DNA from: Pseudomonas sp. Leaf48 | GTDB taxonomy: Bacteria; Pseudomonadota; Gammaproteobacteria; Pseudomonadales; Pseudomonadaceae | Length of the DNA: 64,000 nucleotides | Direction of reading: 5' to 3' | Assembly (NCBI RefSeq): GCF_001421885.1 | Contig: NZ_LMLH01000013.1 | Span: forward strand, 37,649-101,648 | In this document: in pieces, positions 49,434 through 59,200 of the stretch | Numbering within the stretch: the stretch's first letter is position 1 | How the letters are laid out: the number at the start of each line of letters is the position of its first letter | Notes under the pieces: model-generated | Told to the model about the DNA's origin: nothing | The model's database searches: none | The model's input: only the letters and a program-made list of their open reading frames with translations | Position numbers and translations under genes: made by a program

Positions 49434-49533
49434 GGCAAACCTCACAAGATCTAAACAGGTGATTCACAGGAGTTGTTTTTTGCGTTGGGTCCGAGTGTAA
49501 CCCAACAACTTTTCAGACACATAGGGTCAGCCC

Positions 49534-49559
49534 GTGACCAATTTGTAATGATTGGTCAC
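49534..49559. promoter_or_regulatory. Perfect 9-bp dyad upstream of acyl-CoA dehydrogenase 1
   Basis: GTGACCAAT (49534-49542) and ATTGGTCAC (49551-49559) are exact inverted copies around an 8-base centre, about 100 bases ahead of the start. Size and symmetry suit a TetR-type operator. Confidence 0.5.
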
Positions 49560-49574
49560 TGACTATCAGGTCAT

Positions 49575-49600
49575 AAAAAAACCCGCTGTATCGCGGGTTT
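49575..49600 (-). terminator. Terminator after acyl-CoA dehydrogenase 2
   Basis: AAACCCGC and GCGGGTTT form an 8-bp stem; on the minus strand it is followed by seven T residues. Confidence 0.85.
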
Positions 49601-49616
49601 CCAACAACGCAGACAA

Positions 49617-49717
49617 TTGTAGGAGCGAGCATGCTCGCGAGGGTCGTAACGATAACGCGGGCATTCAAAATTCCCGCGGCGTTCTCTGGTTCTTCGCGAG
49701 CATGCTCGCTCCTACAA
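49617..49717. repeat. REP doublet of a second sequence class
   Basis: Arms 49617-49640 and 49694-49717 are exact 24-bp inverted copies. The core GTAGGAGCGAGCATGCTCGCG differs from the other REPs in this window. Confidence 0.93.
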
Positions 49718-49737
49718 GTACCGGACAGATGGCATCG

Positions 49738-51534
49738 TTACAGCGCAAATAACTCCGCCGGCAACTGCATCAGGCAATCACTGCCCGCCTCGATTGCCGC
49801 CCGATGAGCGGCGGTGCGCGGCAGCAGTCGCTTGAAGTAAAACTCGCTGGTCGCCAGTTTGCCCCGGCAGAAATCGGCTTCGCCGCTGCCAGCATCGAGT
49901 TGGGCCTGAGCCACCAGTGCCATGCGCAGCCACAGATAGCCGAGGATGATGTAACCGCTGTACATCAGGTAATCCACCGACGCGGCACCGACTTCGTCAG
50001 GGTTTTTCATGGCGGCCATGCCGACTTTGCCAGTCAACTCACCCCACTGCCGATTCAGCTCATCGAGCTGCGCCACATAGCTGGCCAGCTGCGGATGGGC
50101 GGCGTTGGCCAGGCAGAATTTATGGACGATTCTGGTAAAGCCGCGCAACAGTTTGCCCTGGCTGCCGAGGACTTTGCGCCCAAGCAGGTCGAGCGCCTGA
50201 ATGCCGTTGGTACCTTCGTAGATCGGCGCGATCCGGCAGTCGCGAACCAGTTGTTCCATGCCCCATTCGCGAATGAAGCCATGGCCACCAAACACTTGCA
50301 TCCCGTGGTTGGTCACCTCCAGGCCCGTGTCGGTCATGAAGGCCTTGCAGATCGGCGTGAGGAACGCCAGCAGGTCTTCAGCATCCTGACGCGCCGTTTC
50401 ATCGGGGCTTCGGTGCGCCACGTCCAGCAGTTGCGCGGTGAAGTAAGTCAACGCGCGGTTGCCTTCATTGAAGGCCTTCATGGTCAGCAGCATGCGCCGC
50501 ACATCGGGATGCACGATGATCGGGTCGGCCGCTTTTTCCGGGGCTTTCGCGCCCGTCAGCGAACGCATCTGCAAGCGCTCGTTGGCATACTTGATCGCGC
50601 CCTGGAAACTCGCCTCGCCCAAACAAAGGCCCTGCATGCCGGTACCCAGCCGGGCGTGGTTCATCATGGTGAACATGCAGTTCAGGCCCTTGTTCGGTTC
50701 ACCGATCAGGAAGCCCTTGGCACCGTCGAAGTTGAGCACGCAGGTGGCGGAGGCCTTGATACCCATTTTATGTTCGATCGAGCCGCAGGAAACACCATTG
50801 CGCTCGCCCGCCTCTCCCCCGGCATCAGGCAGGAACTTCGGCACGATGAACAGCGAAATGCCCTTGGTCCCGGCCGGAGCGTCCGGCAGTTTCGCCAGCA
50901 CCAGGTGAATGATGTTGTCACTCAGGTCGTGCTCGCCGGCGGAGATGAAAATCTTGCTGCCGTAGATCGCGTAACTGCCATCGGCCGCAGGTACGGCACG
51001 GCTCTTGATGATGCCCAGATCAGTGCCGCAATGGGCTTCGGTCAGGCACATGGTGCCGGTCCATTGGCCGGCGGTGAGCTTGTTCAAATAGGTCTGTTTC
51101 TGTTCCTCGGTGCCGTGGGCATGGATCGCCGACATCGCACCATGGGTCAGGCCCGGGTACATGCCCCAGGAGGTGTTGCTCGAACCGACCATCTCGCTGA
51201 TGACCAGGCCCAGGGAGCTCGGCAAGCCCTGGCCACCGTAGGCCGGATCCGCCGCCAGGCCATGCCAGCCGCCCTCGACGTATTGGGCGAACGCCTGCTT
51301 GAAACCTGCAGGCGTCGTGACCACGCCCTTGTCGAAATGGCAGCCCTCTTCGTCGCCGCTGCGGTTGAGTGGCGACAGGACGTTTTCGCAGAATTTCGCC
51401 CCTTCTTCCAGGATCGCATTGACCATGTCCGGGCTGGCGTCGGTAGCCCCCAGCGCCGCATAGTTGCCATGAAAATCGAAGACGTGGTCGATCAGAAAGC
51501 GCATGTCGCGCAAGGGAGCTTTGTACTCAGGCAT
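49738..51534 (-). CDS. Acyl-CoA dehydrogenase (paralogue 2)
   Basis: A 598-residue acyl-CoA dehydrogenase of the same long form: [41 protein letters not shown] and YEGTNGIQALDL with the catalytic Glu. The ATG at 51534 (GGAG 8 bases upstream) gives PEYKAPLRDMRFLI. The diguanylate cyclase gene lies directly upstream on the same strand (86-base gap), so the two may share a transcript. It likely differs from the other two in chain length, which is inference. Confidence 0.9.
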   Translation of the reverse strand: MPEYKAPLRDMRFLIDHVFDFHGNYAALGATDASPDMVNAILEEGAKFCENVLSPLNRSGDEEGCHFDKGVVTTPAGFKQAFAQYVEGGWHGLAADPAYGGQGLPSSLGLVISEMVGSSNTSWGMYPGLTHGAMSAIHAHGTEEQKQTYLNKLTAGQWTGTMCLTEAHCGTDLGIIKSRAVPAADGSYAIYGSKIFISAGEHDLSDNIIHLVLAKLPDAPAGTKGISLFIVPKFLPDAGGEAGERNGVSCGSIEHKMGIKASATCVLNFDGAKGFLIGEPNKGLNCMFTMMNHARLGTGMQGLCLGEASFQGAIKYANERLQMRSLTGAKAPEKAADPIIVHPDVRRMLLTMKAFNEGNRALTYFTAQLLDVAHRSPDETARQDAEDLLAFLTPICKAFMTDTGLEVTNHGMQVFGGHGFIREWGMEQLVRDCRIAPIYEGTNGIQALDLLGRKVLGSQGKLLRGFTRIVHKFCLANAAHPQLASYVAQLDELNRQWGELTGKVGMAAMKNPDEVGAASVDYLMYSGYIILGYLWLRMALVAQAQLDAGSGEADFCRGKLATSEFYFKRLLPRTAAHRAAIEAGSDCLMQLPAELFAL

Positions 51535-51620
51535 GGTCATTTCTCCGTCAGCAGATTGAATCAACCTACTGCCGGCGGCCACACCCGACAATCACAGTGC
51601 AGACCCTGAATGCGCCATCA

Positions 51621-52913
51621 TCACTGAACCGTAGCGGCGTCCATGCGCACCGCGCCACGGCGGTTCTGACCGAACGCCATCACACAGTTACGCCCGGCGC
51701 CCTTGGCACTGTAGAGGGCCTGGTCTGCGGACTTGAGCACCTCTTCCGGGGTGCGCTGATCGATCCGTTCGGCTACGCCGATACTGACCGTTACCGACAC
51801 GCTCGAAGCACCCGAACCGGAGCGACGCTGGCGCCCCTGACTATCATCCTGGGGACGGTTGTCCTGATTACGCAACTGGATGTTGTAGGTAGCGATGGAT
51901 TCCCGGATCACTTCCAGGTGCGGCATACACTCTTCGAGGGTCTTGCCAGCAAACACCAGTGCAAATTCCTCGCCGCCATAGCGATACGCCTTCCCGCCGC
52001 CGCCGATTTTCGACAGTTTGCTGGCGACCAGGCGCAGCACCTGATCGCCGACGTCGTGGCCGTGGGTGTCGTTGAATTTCTTGAAATGGTCGACGTCGCT
52101 CATGGCCAGCACATAGTTGCGTCCCAGCCGCTGCATACGCTCATTCAGCGCCCGACGACCCGGCAGCCCGGTCAGCTCGTCGCGAAATGCCATCTGATAG
52201 GCCTCGTGGGCCACGGCCGCAGCGATCATCAGCATCACCTGGCTGCACATGATGTTCAGGGTAAACGGCAGGATGAAGGTTTTCGGCAACATCCAGAACA
52301 GCCCGAGCAAGCCCACCAGTTGCGCGGCATGCAGCGGCCTCGGGTTACGCCAGTACTGGTAGGTCAGCAGCAGAAAAGCGGCAATGAATACCGGGTAAGA
52401 CAGCTGAATCAGGCTCATCCATGCACCGTGCAACGCCGGCCAGCGAATCTCCGACAGCCAGATCAACAGCGCATGCGGGTAACTTTGCTCAAGGCCCAGC
52501 GCAACGCTGCCGACAGCCAGCAACACCGCAAAGCGCGCCACCATATCCTGAAACAGATGGGTGCGTTCCTGCCATGCCGCGAACACGCCAAACATCAACG
52601 GCAGCAGCAGACAACACAAATGAAAGACCACGGCGGCGTCGTCGCGAACCTTGCCGTTGTCGCGGTAATAGTCGGTCTGGGTGTCGAGCAGAAAGTAGGC
52701 GATGTACACCGTGGCCATCAGAAACAACTCACGCTGACGTCGGTAAACCGCGCAGTAGGCGCCGCCGAGCAGCAGCACAAGGGTTGGCAGCACGTTGAAC
52801 AGTGAAGTGAAGAAGACGTTCAGGTCCTTGATGTACGCAGCCGCGAGCCCCGCCAGTAACAGCAGCAGTGACGGCAGGAAATGACTGAAACGTACAGCGG
52901 AAGAACGTGGCAA
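51621..52913 (-). CDS. Membrane-bound diguanylate cyclase (GGDEF)
   Basis: A 430-residue protein with about six to seven N-terminal membrane helices (residues 10-230) and a cytoplasmic GGDEF domain with AYRYGGEEFALVFAG. The catalytic GGEEF is intact; the RxxD inhibitory site is missing (the preceding residues are Gly-rich), so product feedback may be absent. A Ser/Gln/Arg-rich insertion lies near residues 350-370. The TTG start at 52911-52913 is chosen for GGAG 8 bases upstream; other TTG starts up to 45 bases earlier are possible. Confidence 0.85.
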   Translation of the reverse strand: MPRSSAVRFSHFLPSLLLLLAGLAAAYIKDLNVFFTSLFNVLPTLVLLLGGAYCAVYRRQRELFLMATVYIAYFLLDTQTDYYRDNGKVRDDAAVVFHLCCLLLPLMFGVFAAWQERTHLFQDMVARFAVLLAVGSVALGLEQSYPHALLIWLSEIRWPALHGAWMSLIQLSYPVFIAAFLLLTYQYWRNPRPLHAAQLVGLLGLFWMLPKTFILPFTLNIMCSQVMLMIAAAVAHEAYQMAFRDELTGLPGRRALNERMQRLGRNYVLAMSDVDHFKKFNDTHGHDVGDQVLRLVASKLSKIGGGGKAYRYGGEEFALVFAGKTLEECMPHLEVIRESIATYNIQLRNQDNRPQDDSQGRQRRSGSGASSVSVTVSIGVAERIDQRTPEEVLKSADQALYSAKGAGRNCVMAFGQNRRGAVRMDAATVQ

Positions 52914-53097
52914 GGGTAAAGCTCCGACCCGTCGATTCAATAGATGGCAATGTGCCAACTACTGTAACGGCAGAACCCTCAAGTTACTGAGTGAAATACT
53001 GCGGTATTTGCAAAAAAAAAGCCTCACTGCCGACAAGCGGGGCGCCCGTCATGCAAGGGCGAGACACCAGCGAGGGCTGGTTCTAGGCTTTCGCATA

Positions 53098-53132
53098 CAA
53101 AAAAACCGCTGACCCCGAAGGACCAGCGGTTT
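53098..53132 (-). terminator. Terminator after acyl-CoA dehydrogenase 3
   Basis: AAACCGCTG and CAGCGGTTT form a 9-bp stem; the minus strand continues with a T-run. Confidence 0.88.
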
Positions 53133-53153
53133 CCTGTACAACCTCGCCGGGAC

Positions 53154-54959
53154 TTAGTAGCCCAGGTCGAAGTTCTCTTCTTTCATGTCCATCAGGTTGT
53201 TGGCGCCCGACAGCATGGTTGCAACGTGAGTGCGGGTACGCGGCAGGATGCGCTGGAAGTAGAAGCGCGCAGTCTGCAGCTTGGCGGAGTAGAACGCCTC
53301 TTCGGAAGTGCCGGCAGCCAGTTTTTCCGCAGCCAGGCGCGCCATGTCAGCCCAGAAGTAGGCCAGGCAGGCGTAACCGGAGTACATCAGGTAGTCCACG
53401 GAAGCCGCGCCGACTTCTTCGCGGTCTTTCATGGCGGCCATACCGACCTTCATGGTCAGCTCGCCCCACTCTTTGTTCAGTGCAGCCAGCGGCGCGACGA
53501 ATTCCTGAACGGCTTCGTTGCCTTCGTTGGTCTGGCAGAACTTGTGGACGATCTTGGTGAAGCCTTTCAACGCCTCGCCTTGAGTCATCAGCACTTTACG
53601 GCCCAACAGGTCGAGTGCCTGGATACCGGTGGTGCCTTCGTACAGCATCGAAATGCGGCTGTCGCGAACGTTCTGCTCCATGCCCCACTCGGCGATGAAG
53701 CCGTGGCCGCCGTAGATCTGCACGCCGTGGTTGGCCGATTCGAAACCGACTTCGGTCATGAAGGCTTTGGCGATCGGAGTCATGAACGCCAACAGAGCGT
53801 CGGCTTTCTTCTTCTCTTCTTCGTCCACGCCGTACTTGACGATGTCGACCTGTTTGGCGGTGAAGTACACCATCGCGCGGTTGCCTTCGGCGAATGCCTT
53901 CATGGTCAACAGCATGCGACGTACATCAGGGTGCACGATGATCGGGTCAGCGGCTTTGTCCGGCGCTTTCGGGCCAGTCAGCGAGCGCATTTGCAGGCGA
54001 TCACGAGCGTATTTCAAGCCGCCCTGGAAGCCGATCTCGGCGTGGGCCAGACCTTGCAGTGCGGTACCCAGACGTGCGGTGTTCATGAAGGTGAACATGC
54101 AGTTCAGGCCTTTGTTCGCCGGGCCAATCAGGAAACCGGTGGCCGCGTCGAAGTTCATCACGCAAGTGGCGTTGCCGTGGATGCCCATCTTGTGTTCCAG
54201 GGAACCACAGGACACCGCGTTACGCTCACCGATCGAACCATCAGCGTTGGGCATGAATTTCGGAACGATGAACAGGGAAATGCCTTTGGTGCCGGCCGGT
54301 GCATCCGGCAGGCGGGCCAGTACGATGTGGACGATGTTGTCGGCCATGTCGTGTTCACCGGCAGAGATGAAGATCTTGGTGCCGGAAACTTTGTAGGAAC
54401 CGTCAGCCTGAGGTTCGGCCTTGGTACGCAGCATGCCCAGATCGGTGCCGCAGTGCGGTTCGGTCAGGCACATGGTGCCGGTCCATTCGCCGGAAACCAG
54501 TTTGGTCAGGTAAGCGTCTTGCTGTTGCGGGGTGCCGTGCTCGGAGATGGTGTTCATCGCGCCGTGCGACAGGCCTGGGTACATGCCCCACGACCAGTTG
54601 GACTCGCCAACCATTTCGCTGACTGCCAGACCCAGCGACTCCGGCAAGCCTTGGCCGCCGTGTTCTACGTCGTGGGCCAGGCTTGGCCAGCCGCCTTCAA
54701 CGAATTGCTTGTAGGCCTCTTTGAAACCGGTCGGCGTCTTAACGCCGGACTCGCTCCAGGTGCAGCCTTCAGTGTCACCCACGCGGTTCAGCGGAGCCAG
54801 CACCTGCTCACAAAACTTGGCGCCTTCTTCGAGAATGGCGTCAACCATGTCCGGAGTTGCGTCTGCGCAAGCCGGAAGGCTCTGATAGTGCGCTTCGTAA
54901 CCGAGCAGTTCGTCACGAACGAAGCGAATATCACGCAAGGGGGCCTTGTAGTCAGGCAT
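53154..54959 (-). CDS. Acyl-CoA dehydrogenase (paralogue 3)
   Basis: A 601-residue dehydrogenase of the same long form ([20 protein letters not shown] at the start; [37 protein letters not shown]). It is the only one with a clear promoter: TTGACA and TATGTT spaced 17 bases, overlapped by PsrA-like boxes, which ties it to long-chain fatty-acid induction. The sequence closely resembles paralogue 2, pointing to a local duplication. Its codon use is that of a well-expressed chromosomal gene. Confidence 0.92.
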   Translation of the reverse strand: MPDYKAPLRDIRFVRDELLGYEAHYQSLPACADATPDMVDAILEEGAKFCEQVLAPLNRVGDTEGCTWSESGVKTPTGFKEAYKQFVEGGWPSLAHDVEHGGQGLPESLGLAVSEMVGESNWSWGMYPGLSHGAMNTISEHGTPQQQDAYLTKLVSGEWTGTMCLTEPHCGTDLGMLRTKAEPQADGSYKVSGTKIFISAGEHDMADNIVHIVLARLPDAPAGTKGISLFIVPKFMPNADGSIGERNAVSCGSLEHKMGIHGNATCVMNFDAATGFLIGPANKGLNCMFTFMNTARLGTALQGLAHAEIGFQGGLKYARDRLQMRSLTGPKAPDKAADPIIVHPDVRRMLLTMKAFAEGNRAMVYFTAKQVDIVKYGVDEEEKKKADALLAFMTPIAKAFMTEVGFESANHGVQIYGGHGFIAEWGMEQNVRDSRISMLYEGTTGIQALDLLGRKVLMTQGEALKGFTKIVHKFCQTNEGNEAVQEFVAPLAALNKEWGELTMKVGMAAMKDREEVGAASVDYLMYSGYACLAYFWADMARLAAEKLAAGTSEEAFYSAKLQTARFYFQRILPRTRTHVATMLSGANNLMDMKEENFDLGY

Positions 54960-55020
54960 AGCGAAAAACCTCTGCTGATGTAACCGGGGATGAACGACCG
55001 CGGCGATTTGTCGCTACGAT

Positions 55021-55064
55021 CAAACAGTTGTTTGAAACATACGTTTACGCCGAAATCTTGTCAA
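55021..55064 (-). promoter_or_regulatory. Sigma70 promoter with PsrA-like operators for acyl-CoA dehydrogenase 3
   Basis: On the minus strand TTGACA (55059-55064) and TATGTT (55036-55041) are 17 bases apart. CAAAC-AGTT-GTTTG (55021-55034) matches the known PsrA consensus (C/G)AAAC-N2-4-GTTT(G/C), and a second near-match GAAAC-ATAC-GTTTA (55034-55047) overlaps the -10. Repression relieved by long-chain acyl ligands is the expected behaviour. Confidence 0.75.
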
Positions 55065-55238
55065 GCGTCGTTCTTTTGCCGCTGGTCACGATATCCACTC
55101 AGCCAGGCACGCAACAACGCGGCAGGCGCCTTGCATCGCTATCTGCCGTGTAGAAAAGATTAGTTGAGGAAGAACGACTTACGCAGAAAAACGCCGCGAA
55201 CAAACGCGGCGTTTCAGGGGCGCGGGTTCAGTGAAGCG

Positions 55239-55535
55239 TCAGGCGAAAGTATCGATCAAGGTTCCAAGCACTTCATCGGACGCCTTGGCGACTCTGGCGC
55301 CCAGCTCGACCTGGGATTGGCCCTGGTCCATTTCCACCAGATTACTGGTCAGGTCCGACCGCTGGCTGCGATCGACCGACTGCAGGCGATCGATCTGGGC
55401 CTCAGAGGACTGGCTGCTGACCGAGCGTTCGATTGAATGACTGGCGATCTGCCCGGCAGCTTGATCGACACGATTCTGGCCTGCCTGAAGAGTGCTCAGA
55501 CCGGCATAAAAAGCGCTGTTACCTGAGATTTCCAT
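55239..55535 (-). CDS. Short protein with flagellar-rod-like ends
   Basis: A 98-residue protein. The N-terminus (EISGNSAFYAGLSTLQAGQN) and C-terminus (LVEMDQGQSQVELGARVAK, then ASDEVLGTLID) resemble the paired terminal helices of flagellar rod and hook proteins (FlgB, FlgC, FlgG), with the body between missing. No other flagellar gene is near. It may be a relic or a small protein with a similar coiled end. The ATG at 55535 starts the only plausible frame. It is transcribed toward the preceding acyl-CoA dehydrogenase promoter region and away from bioD. Confidence 0.7.
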   Translation of the reverse strand: MEISGNSAFYAGLSTLQAGQNRVDQAAGQIASHSIERSVSSQSSEAQIDRLQSVDRSQRSDLTSNLVEMDQGQSQVELGARVAKASDEVLGTLIDTFA

Positions 55536-55642
55536 GGGAGAGTTCGTCCTGGTGAAGGATCAACAGTGACCATTGAAGCAGAGCCGCTTGCAAAACACCC
55601 GTCAAAAACACTAATGGCACTATGCCTTGTCATAGGCAAAAG

Positions 55643-56323
55643 CTAGTCCAGCAGATCCAGTTGCAAGTGCTCGGCCACCGCTTCGGCCGAGACTGTCTTG
55701 AGTTTCGGCACCCGGCCCAGGCACGGTGCCGGAATCCGTTCGGCAAGCGTCGCGAGGTTTTCTTCCAGGCGCGAGGTCTTCGGATCGATGATATTGGCCA
55801 CCCAACCCGCCAATTGCAGACCGTCCCGGGCAATCGCCTCGGCAGTCAGCAAGGCATGATTGATACACCCCAGTCGCACTCCGACCACCAGAATCACCGG
55901 CAGATCCAGGGCTATGGCCAGGTCGGATACATTGTCCTGATCCGCCAGCGGCACACGCCAGCCGCCGGCACCTTCGATCAAGGTGAAATCCGCCTGCATG
56001 TCGAGAATCTGCCGCATCGGTACCAACAATGACTGCACCGTCAGTGCCACGCCGGCCTCGCGCGCCGCCAGATGCGGGGCAATGGCCGGTTCGAACGCCA
56101 ACGGATTGACCTGTGCATAAGTCAGCGGTAGCGAGCACTCGGCTAAAAGCGCCAGGGCGTCGGAGTTACGCAAGCCCTTGGGCGTCACGTCGCAGCCGGA
56201 AGCAACCGGTTTGCCCGCTGCCGTGCTCATGCCCGCCGAACGCGCGGCATGTAACAGACCTGCAGCTACGGTGGTTTTACCGACATCGGTGTCCGTACCG
56301 GTAATGAAATAGGCTGCGCTCAT
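55643..56323 (-). CDS. bioD: Dethiobiotin synthetase BioD
   Basis: BioD closes the ureido ring of dethiobiotin from diaminopelargonate, CO2 and ATP. The 226-residue protein has the P-loop [16 protein letters not shown] at the N-terminus, the [10 protein letters not shown] substrate loop and [14 protein letters not shown]. It is the last gene of bioBFHCD and overlaps bioC by four bases. Confidence 0.95.
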   Translation of the reverse strand: MSAAYFITGTDTDVGKTTVAAGLLHAARSAGMSTAAGKPVASGCDVTPKGLRNSDALALLAECSLPLTYAQVNPLAFEPAIAPHLAAREAGVALTVQSLLVPMRQILDMQADFTLIEGAGGWRVPLADQDNVSDLAIALDLPVILVVGVRLGCINHALLTAEAIARDGLQLAGWVANIIDPKTSRLEENLATLAERIPAPCLGRVPKLKTVSAEAVAEHLQLDLLD

Positions 56324-57132
56324 AAGGGCTTCTCCAGTACGGCGTACACCACTTGATAAGTCGCCGGCAGTCCATGGGCCTGACGAAACTGCTCATACGC
56401 TTCAACCAAACCCAAAATCCGCGCCCTGCCGGTCAGACCACCCGGCCGACCAGGATTCAGATTATGTGCTCCCAGCGCCTTGAGCTCATGGGTCAGGCTG
56501 CGCACATCCGGGTAATGCAATACATGTGGACGGGTCTGCAGGCTGATCGCCCGCAAGCCACTGTCCGCACACAGCTGTTGATAAACAGCGAACTCGCGGA
56601 AGCGGTTGACGTGCACCATGCCATCGACCTTACTCCAACTATCACGCAACTCACACAATGTGCCTACGCATAGACTAGCAAACGCGAAAATCCCCCCCGG
56701 TTTGAGTACCCGATGAGCCTCGCTGAGCACCGACGCGAAATCTTCGCACCACTGCACCGCCAGGCTGGAGTAGATCAAATCGCAAGTCGAATCCTGCAAC
56801 GGCAAACACTCGGCATCACCGGCAATGAAATCCGCTGCGCCGCCTAATGGCCTGGCGTGGTTGAGCATGCCCTCGGCAATGTCCAGTGCCACCCCGTGAC
56901 CGGTAGAAAAACGCGAACCCAGGGCACGGCTGAAATGACCGGTGCCGCAGCCCAGGTCCAGCCAGCGTCGCGGAAAAAAATCCTCCGGCAAACGACTCAA
57001 CAACTGGCTGCCTACGTCACGCTGCAATTGGGCGACGCTGTCATAGCTCACCGCCGCGCGGGAAAACGAAGCCGCTACCTGACGCTTGTCGGGCAAGCCA
57101 CCGGGCTGATGGGAAAGGGACAGATCAGTCAT
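56320..57132 (-). CDS. bioC: Malonyl-ACP O-methyltransferase BioC
   Basis: BioC methylates malonyl-ACP to disguise it for fatty-acid elongation toward pimeloyl-ACP. The 270-residue protein shows the SAM motif [15 protein letters not shown] near residue 50 and [13 protein letters not shown]. The ATG at 57132 overlaps the bioH stop region by 8 bases and gives [20 protein letters not shown]; a longer frame lies within bioH. Confidence 0.93.
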   Translation of the reverse strand: MTDLSLSHQPGGLPDKRQVAASFSRAAVSYDSVAQLQRDVGSQLLSRLPEDFFPRRWLDLGCGTGHFSRALGSRFSTGHGVALDIAEGMLNHARPLGGAADFIAGDAECLPLQDSTCDLIYSSLAVQWCEDFASVLSEAHRVLKPGGIFAFASLCVGTLCELRDSWSKVDGMVHVNRFREFAVYQQLCADSGLRAISLQTRPHVLHYPDVRSLTHELKALGAHNLNPGRPGGLTGRARILGLVEAYEQFRQAHGLPATYQVVYAVLEKPL

Positions 57133-57856
57133 CGCCGCACTCGTGCAAAAAGGCCTGGATAGCCCCCGCCACACCGTGGGGGTCTTCCAGAAGAAATGCG
57201 TGGCTGGCCTGTTCGATCAGACCGATTTCAACGTCTGGCAACAACGCCAGCAGATCGCTTGCCGCTTCGGCCGGCACCAGTGCATCGACGCCGGCGAACA
57301 AATGCAGTTGCGGGCCGCGAAAAGCCTGCAAGGCCTGGCGTGTGTCCAGTTGTGCGAGCAGCTCCAGGCCGCTCAGCAACACGGCGGCCGTGGTATGGGG
57401 CGCCCCGCCGAGCAATAGCCGCGACAAGCCGCGGGGATCTTCGGCGCCTTGGGCGCAGAGCAGTGAAAAGCGCTTGAGCGTCAGTCGCGAATCGGCCGCA
57501 CAACCGGCAAGAAACGCATCGAAGGTTTCGCCAGCCATTGCGCTCGGCCATTGGTCACTGGCGACAAATGCGGCGTTACTGGCCAGCGTCAGCAAACCAC
57601 AGCAGCGATCGCCGCGACGGGCTGCGAGCGCGGACGCGAGCATACCGCCCAGAGACCAGCCGCCGAGCCAGGCATCCTGAGGCAAATTGGAGTCGAGTTC
57701 ATCGAGCCATTCTTCAAGATCGCTAGACTCCAACTCCGGCAACGGCTCGATCTCCACCCGCAGGCGTTCATCCAGGCCTTGCAACGCGGCGGCCAAGGGT
57801 TCCAGCGGCGAAACGCCGAGGCCCCAGCCGGGCAGTAGAATCAGTCGATCACGCAT
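57125..57856 (-). CDS. bioH: Pimeloyl-ACP methyl ester carboxylesterase BioH
   Basis: BioH removes the methyl group from pimeloyl-ACP methyl ester to end the BioC cycle. The 243-residue alpha/beta hydrolase starts with [13 protein letters not shown], has the nucleophile Ser68 in GGWSLGG, and the His in [11 protein letters not shown] near the end. The ATG at 57856 has GGAG 8 bases upstream and overlaps bioF by 8 bases. Its own stop overlaps the start of bioC. Confidence 0.93.
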   Translation of the reverse strand: MRDRLILLPGWGLGVSPLEPLAAALQGLDERLRVEIEPLPELESSDLEEWLDELDSNLPQDAWLGGWSLGGMLASALAARRGDRCCGLLTLASNAAFVASDQWPSAMAGETFDAFLAGCAADSRLTLKRFSLLCAQGAEDPRGLSRLLLGGAPHTTAAVLLSGLELLAQLDTRQALQAFRGPQLHLFAGVDALVPAEAASDLLALLPDVEIGLIEQASHAFLLEDPHGVAGAIQAFLHECGDD

Positions 57857-59027
57857 GGCCCGGCTCCGGATCAAGTTGTTGGAAACAGTCGGCCAATCCT
57901 TCTAACAATAGCTGTACCTGCGCCTCGCTGTGGGCTGCGGTCAGGGTGACCCGCAGGCGTGCGCTGCCAGCGGGCACGGTGGGCGGACGAATCGCCGTGA
58001 CCATCAAGCCTCGCTCGCGCAGCATTTGCGACAAGCGCACCGCACGACCGGCGTCGCCGATCATGATCGGCTGAATCGGCGTGAAGCTGTCCATGAGCTC
58101 CAGGCCAATCTGTTCGGCACCCCGGCGGAACTGGCGGATCAGCGTCTGCAAATGCTCGCGCCGCCAGTGTTCGCTACGCAGCAGTTCCAGACTTTTCAGC
58201 GTCGCACAGGCCAGTGCCGGTGGCTGGCTGGTGGTGTAGATGTAGGGCCGGGCGAACTGGATCAGGCTCTCTATCAACTCGTCGCTGCCCGCTACAAAAG
58301 CCCCCGCCGTACCGAACGCCTTGCCGAGTGTGCCGACCAGGACCGGCACGTCTTCCTGGCTCAGGCCGAAATGCTCGACGCTGCCGCCACCGGTGGCACC
58401 CAGCGGACCAAAACCGTGGGCATCGTCGACCATCAGCCATGCGCCTTTGGCCTTGGTTTCCCGAGCCAGCGCCGGCAAATCGGCGAGGTCGCCGTCCATG
58501 CTGAACACGCCATCGGTGACCACCAGCGTATTGCCGGTGGCTTTCTCCAGGCGCTTGGCCAGGCTGGTGGCGTCGTTGTGCAGATAACGGTTGAACCGCG
58601 CACCGGACAACAACCCGGCGTCCAGCAACGAGGCATGATTGAGCCGGTCTTCGAGCACCGTATCTCCCTGCCCCACCAGCGCCGTCACCGCCCCGAGGTT
58701 GGCCATGTAGCCGGTGGTGAACAGCAGGGCACGCGGGCGACCGGTCAGGTCGGCCAAGGCTTCTTCCAGGGCGTGATGCGGGCCGCTATGACCGATGACC
58801 AGATGCGAAGCGCCGCCGCCCACACCCCATTTCGAAGCGCCGGCGCGCCAGGCTTCGATCACTTGCGGGTGATTGGCCAGGCCCAGGTAGTCGTTATTAC
58901 AGAACGCCAGCAAGGATTGACCATCGACCACCACTTGCGGCCCTTGCGGGCTTTCGAGCAGGGGGCGCTGGCGATAGAGGTTTTCGGCACGGCGGGCAGC
59001 AAGGCGTGCGGCGAGATCGAAAGACAT
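57849..59027 (-). CDS. bioF: 8-amino-7-oxononanoate synthase BioF
   Basis: BioF condenses pimeloyl-ACP (or CoA) with alanine. The 392-residue PLP enzyme has [12 protein letters not shown] near residue 40, the substrate-site Hxx[16 protein letters not shown], and the PLP lysine in [16 protein letters not shown] start at the ATG 59027 with GAGG upstream, giving [20 protein letters not shown]; the longer frame includes REP sequence. A REP doublet separates it from bioB. Confidence 0.95.
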   Translation of the reverse strand: MSFDLAARLAARRAENLYRQRPLLESPQGPQVVVDGQSLLAFCNNDYLGLANHPQVIEAWRAGASKWGVGGGASHLVIGHSGPHHALEEALADLTGRPRALLFTTGYMANLGAVTALVGQGDTVLEDRLNHASLLDAGLLSGARFNRYLHNDATSLAKRLEKATGNTLVVTDGVFSMDGDLADLPALARETKAKGAWLMVDDAHGFGPLGATGGGSVEHFGLSQEDVPVLVGTLGKAFGTAGAFVAGSDELIESLIQFARPYIYTTSQPPALACATLKSLELLRSEHWRREHLQTLIRQFRRGAEQIGLELMDSFTPIQPIMIGDAGRAVRLSQMLRERGLMVTAIRPPTVPAGSARLRVTLTAAHSEAQVQLLLEGLADCFQQLDPEPGHA

Positions 59028-59074
59028 GCAGGCCTCGTGGATCAATTCACATAAATCAGAACACGCCCCTCCCG

Positions 59075-59162
59075 GTGGGAGCGGGCTTGCTCGCGAAAGC
59101 GTCAGGCCAGTCGACATCGTTGCTGGATGTCAGTCCGTCTTCGCGAGCAAGCCCGCTCCCAC
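59075..59162. repeat. REP doublet inside the bio operon (bioB-bioF spacer)
   Basis: Arms 59075-59097 and 59140-59162 are exact inverted copies of the REP core. The position between two operon genes could stabilise the bioB message. Confidence 0.92.
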
Positions 59163-59200
59163 AGGAGGGATGCATTCCATCAGCGGTATCATCAGAAGCT

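Noticed and set aside
47526..54983. Long plus-strand frames opposite the three acyl-CoA dehydrogenases
   Set aside because: Their repeated presence reflects the paralogy and GC-rich codons of the minus-strand genes.
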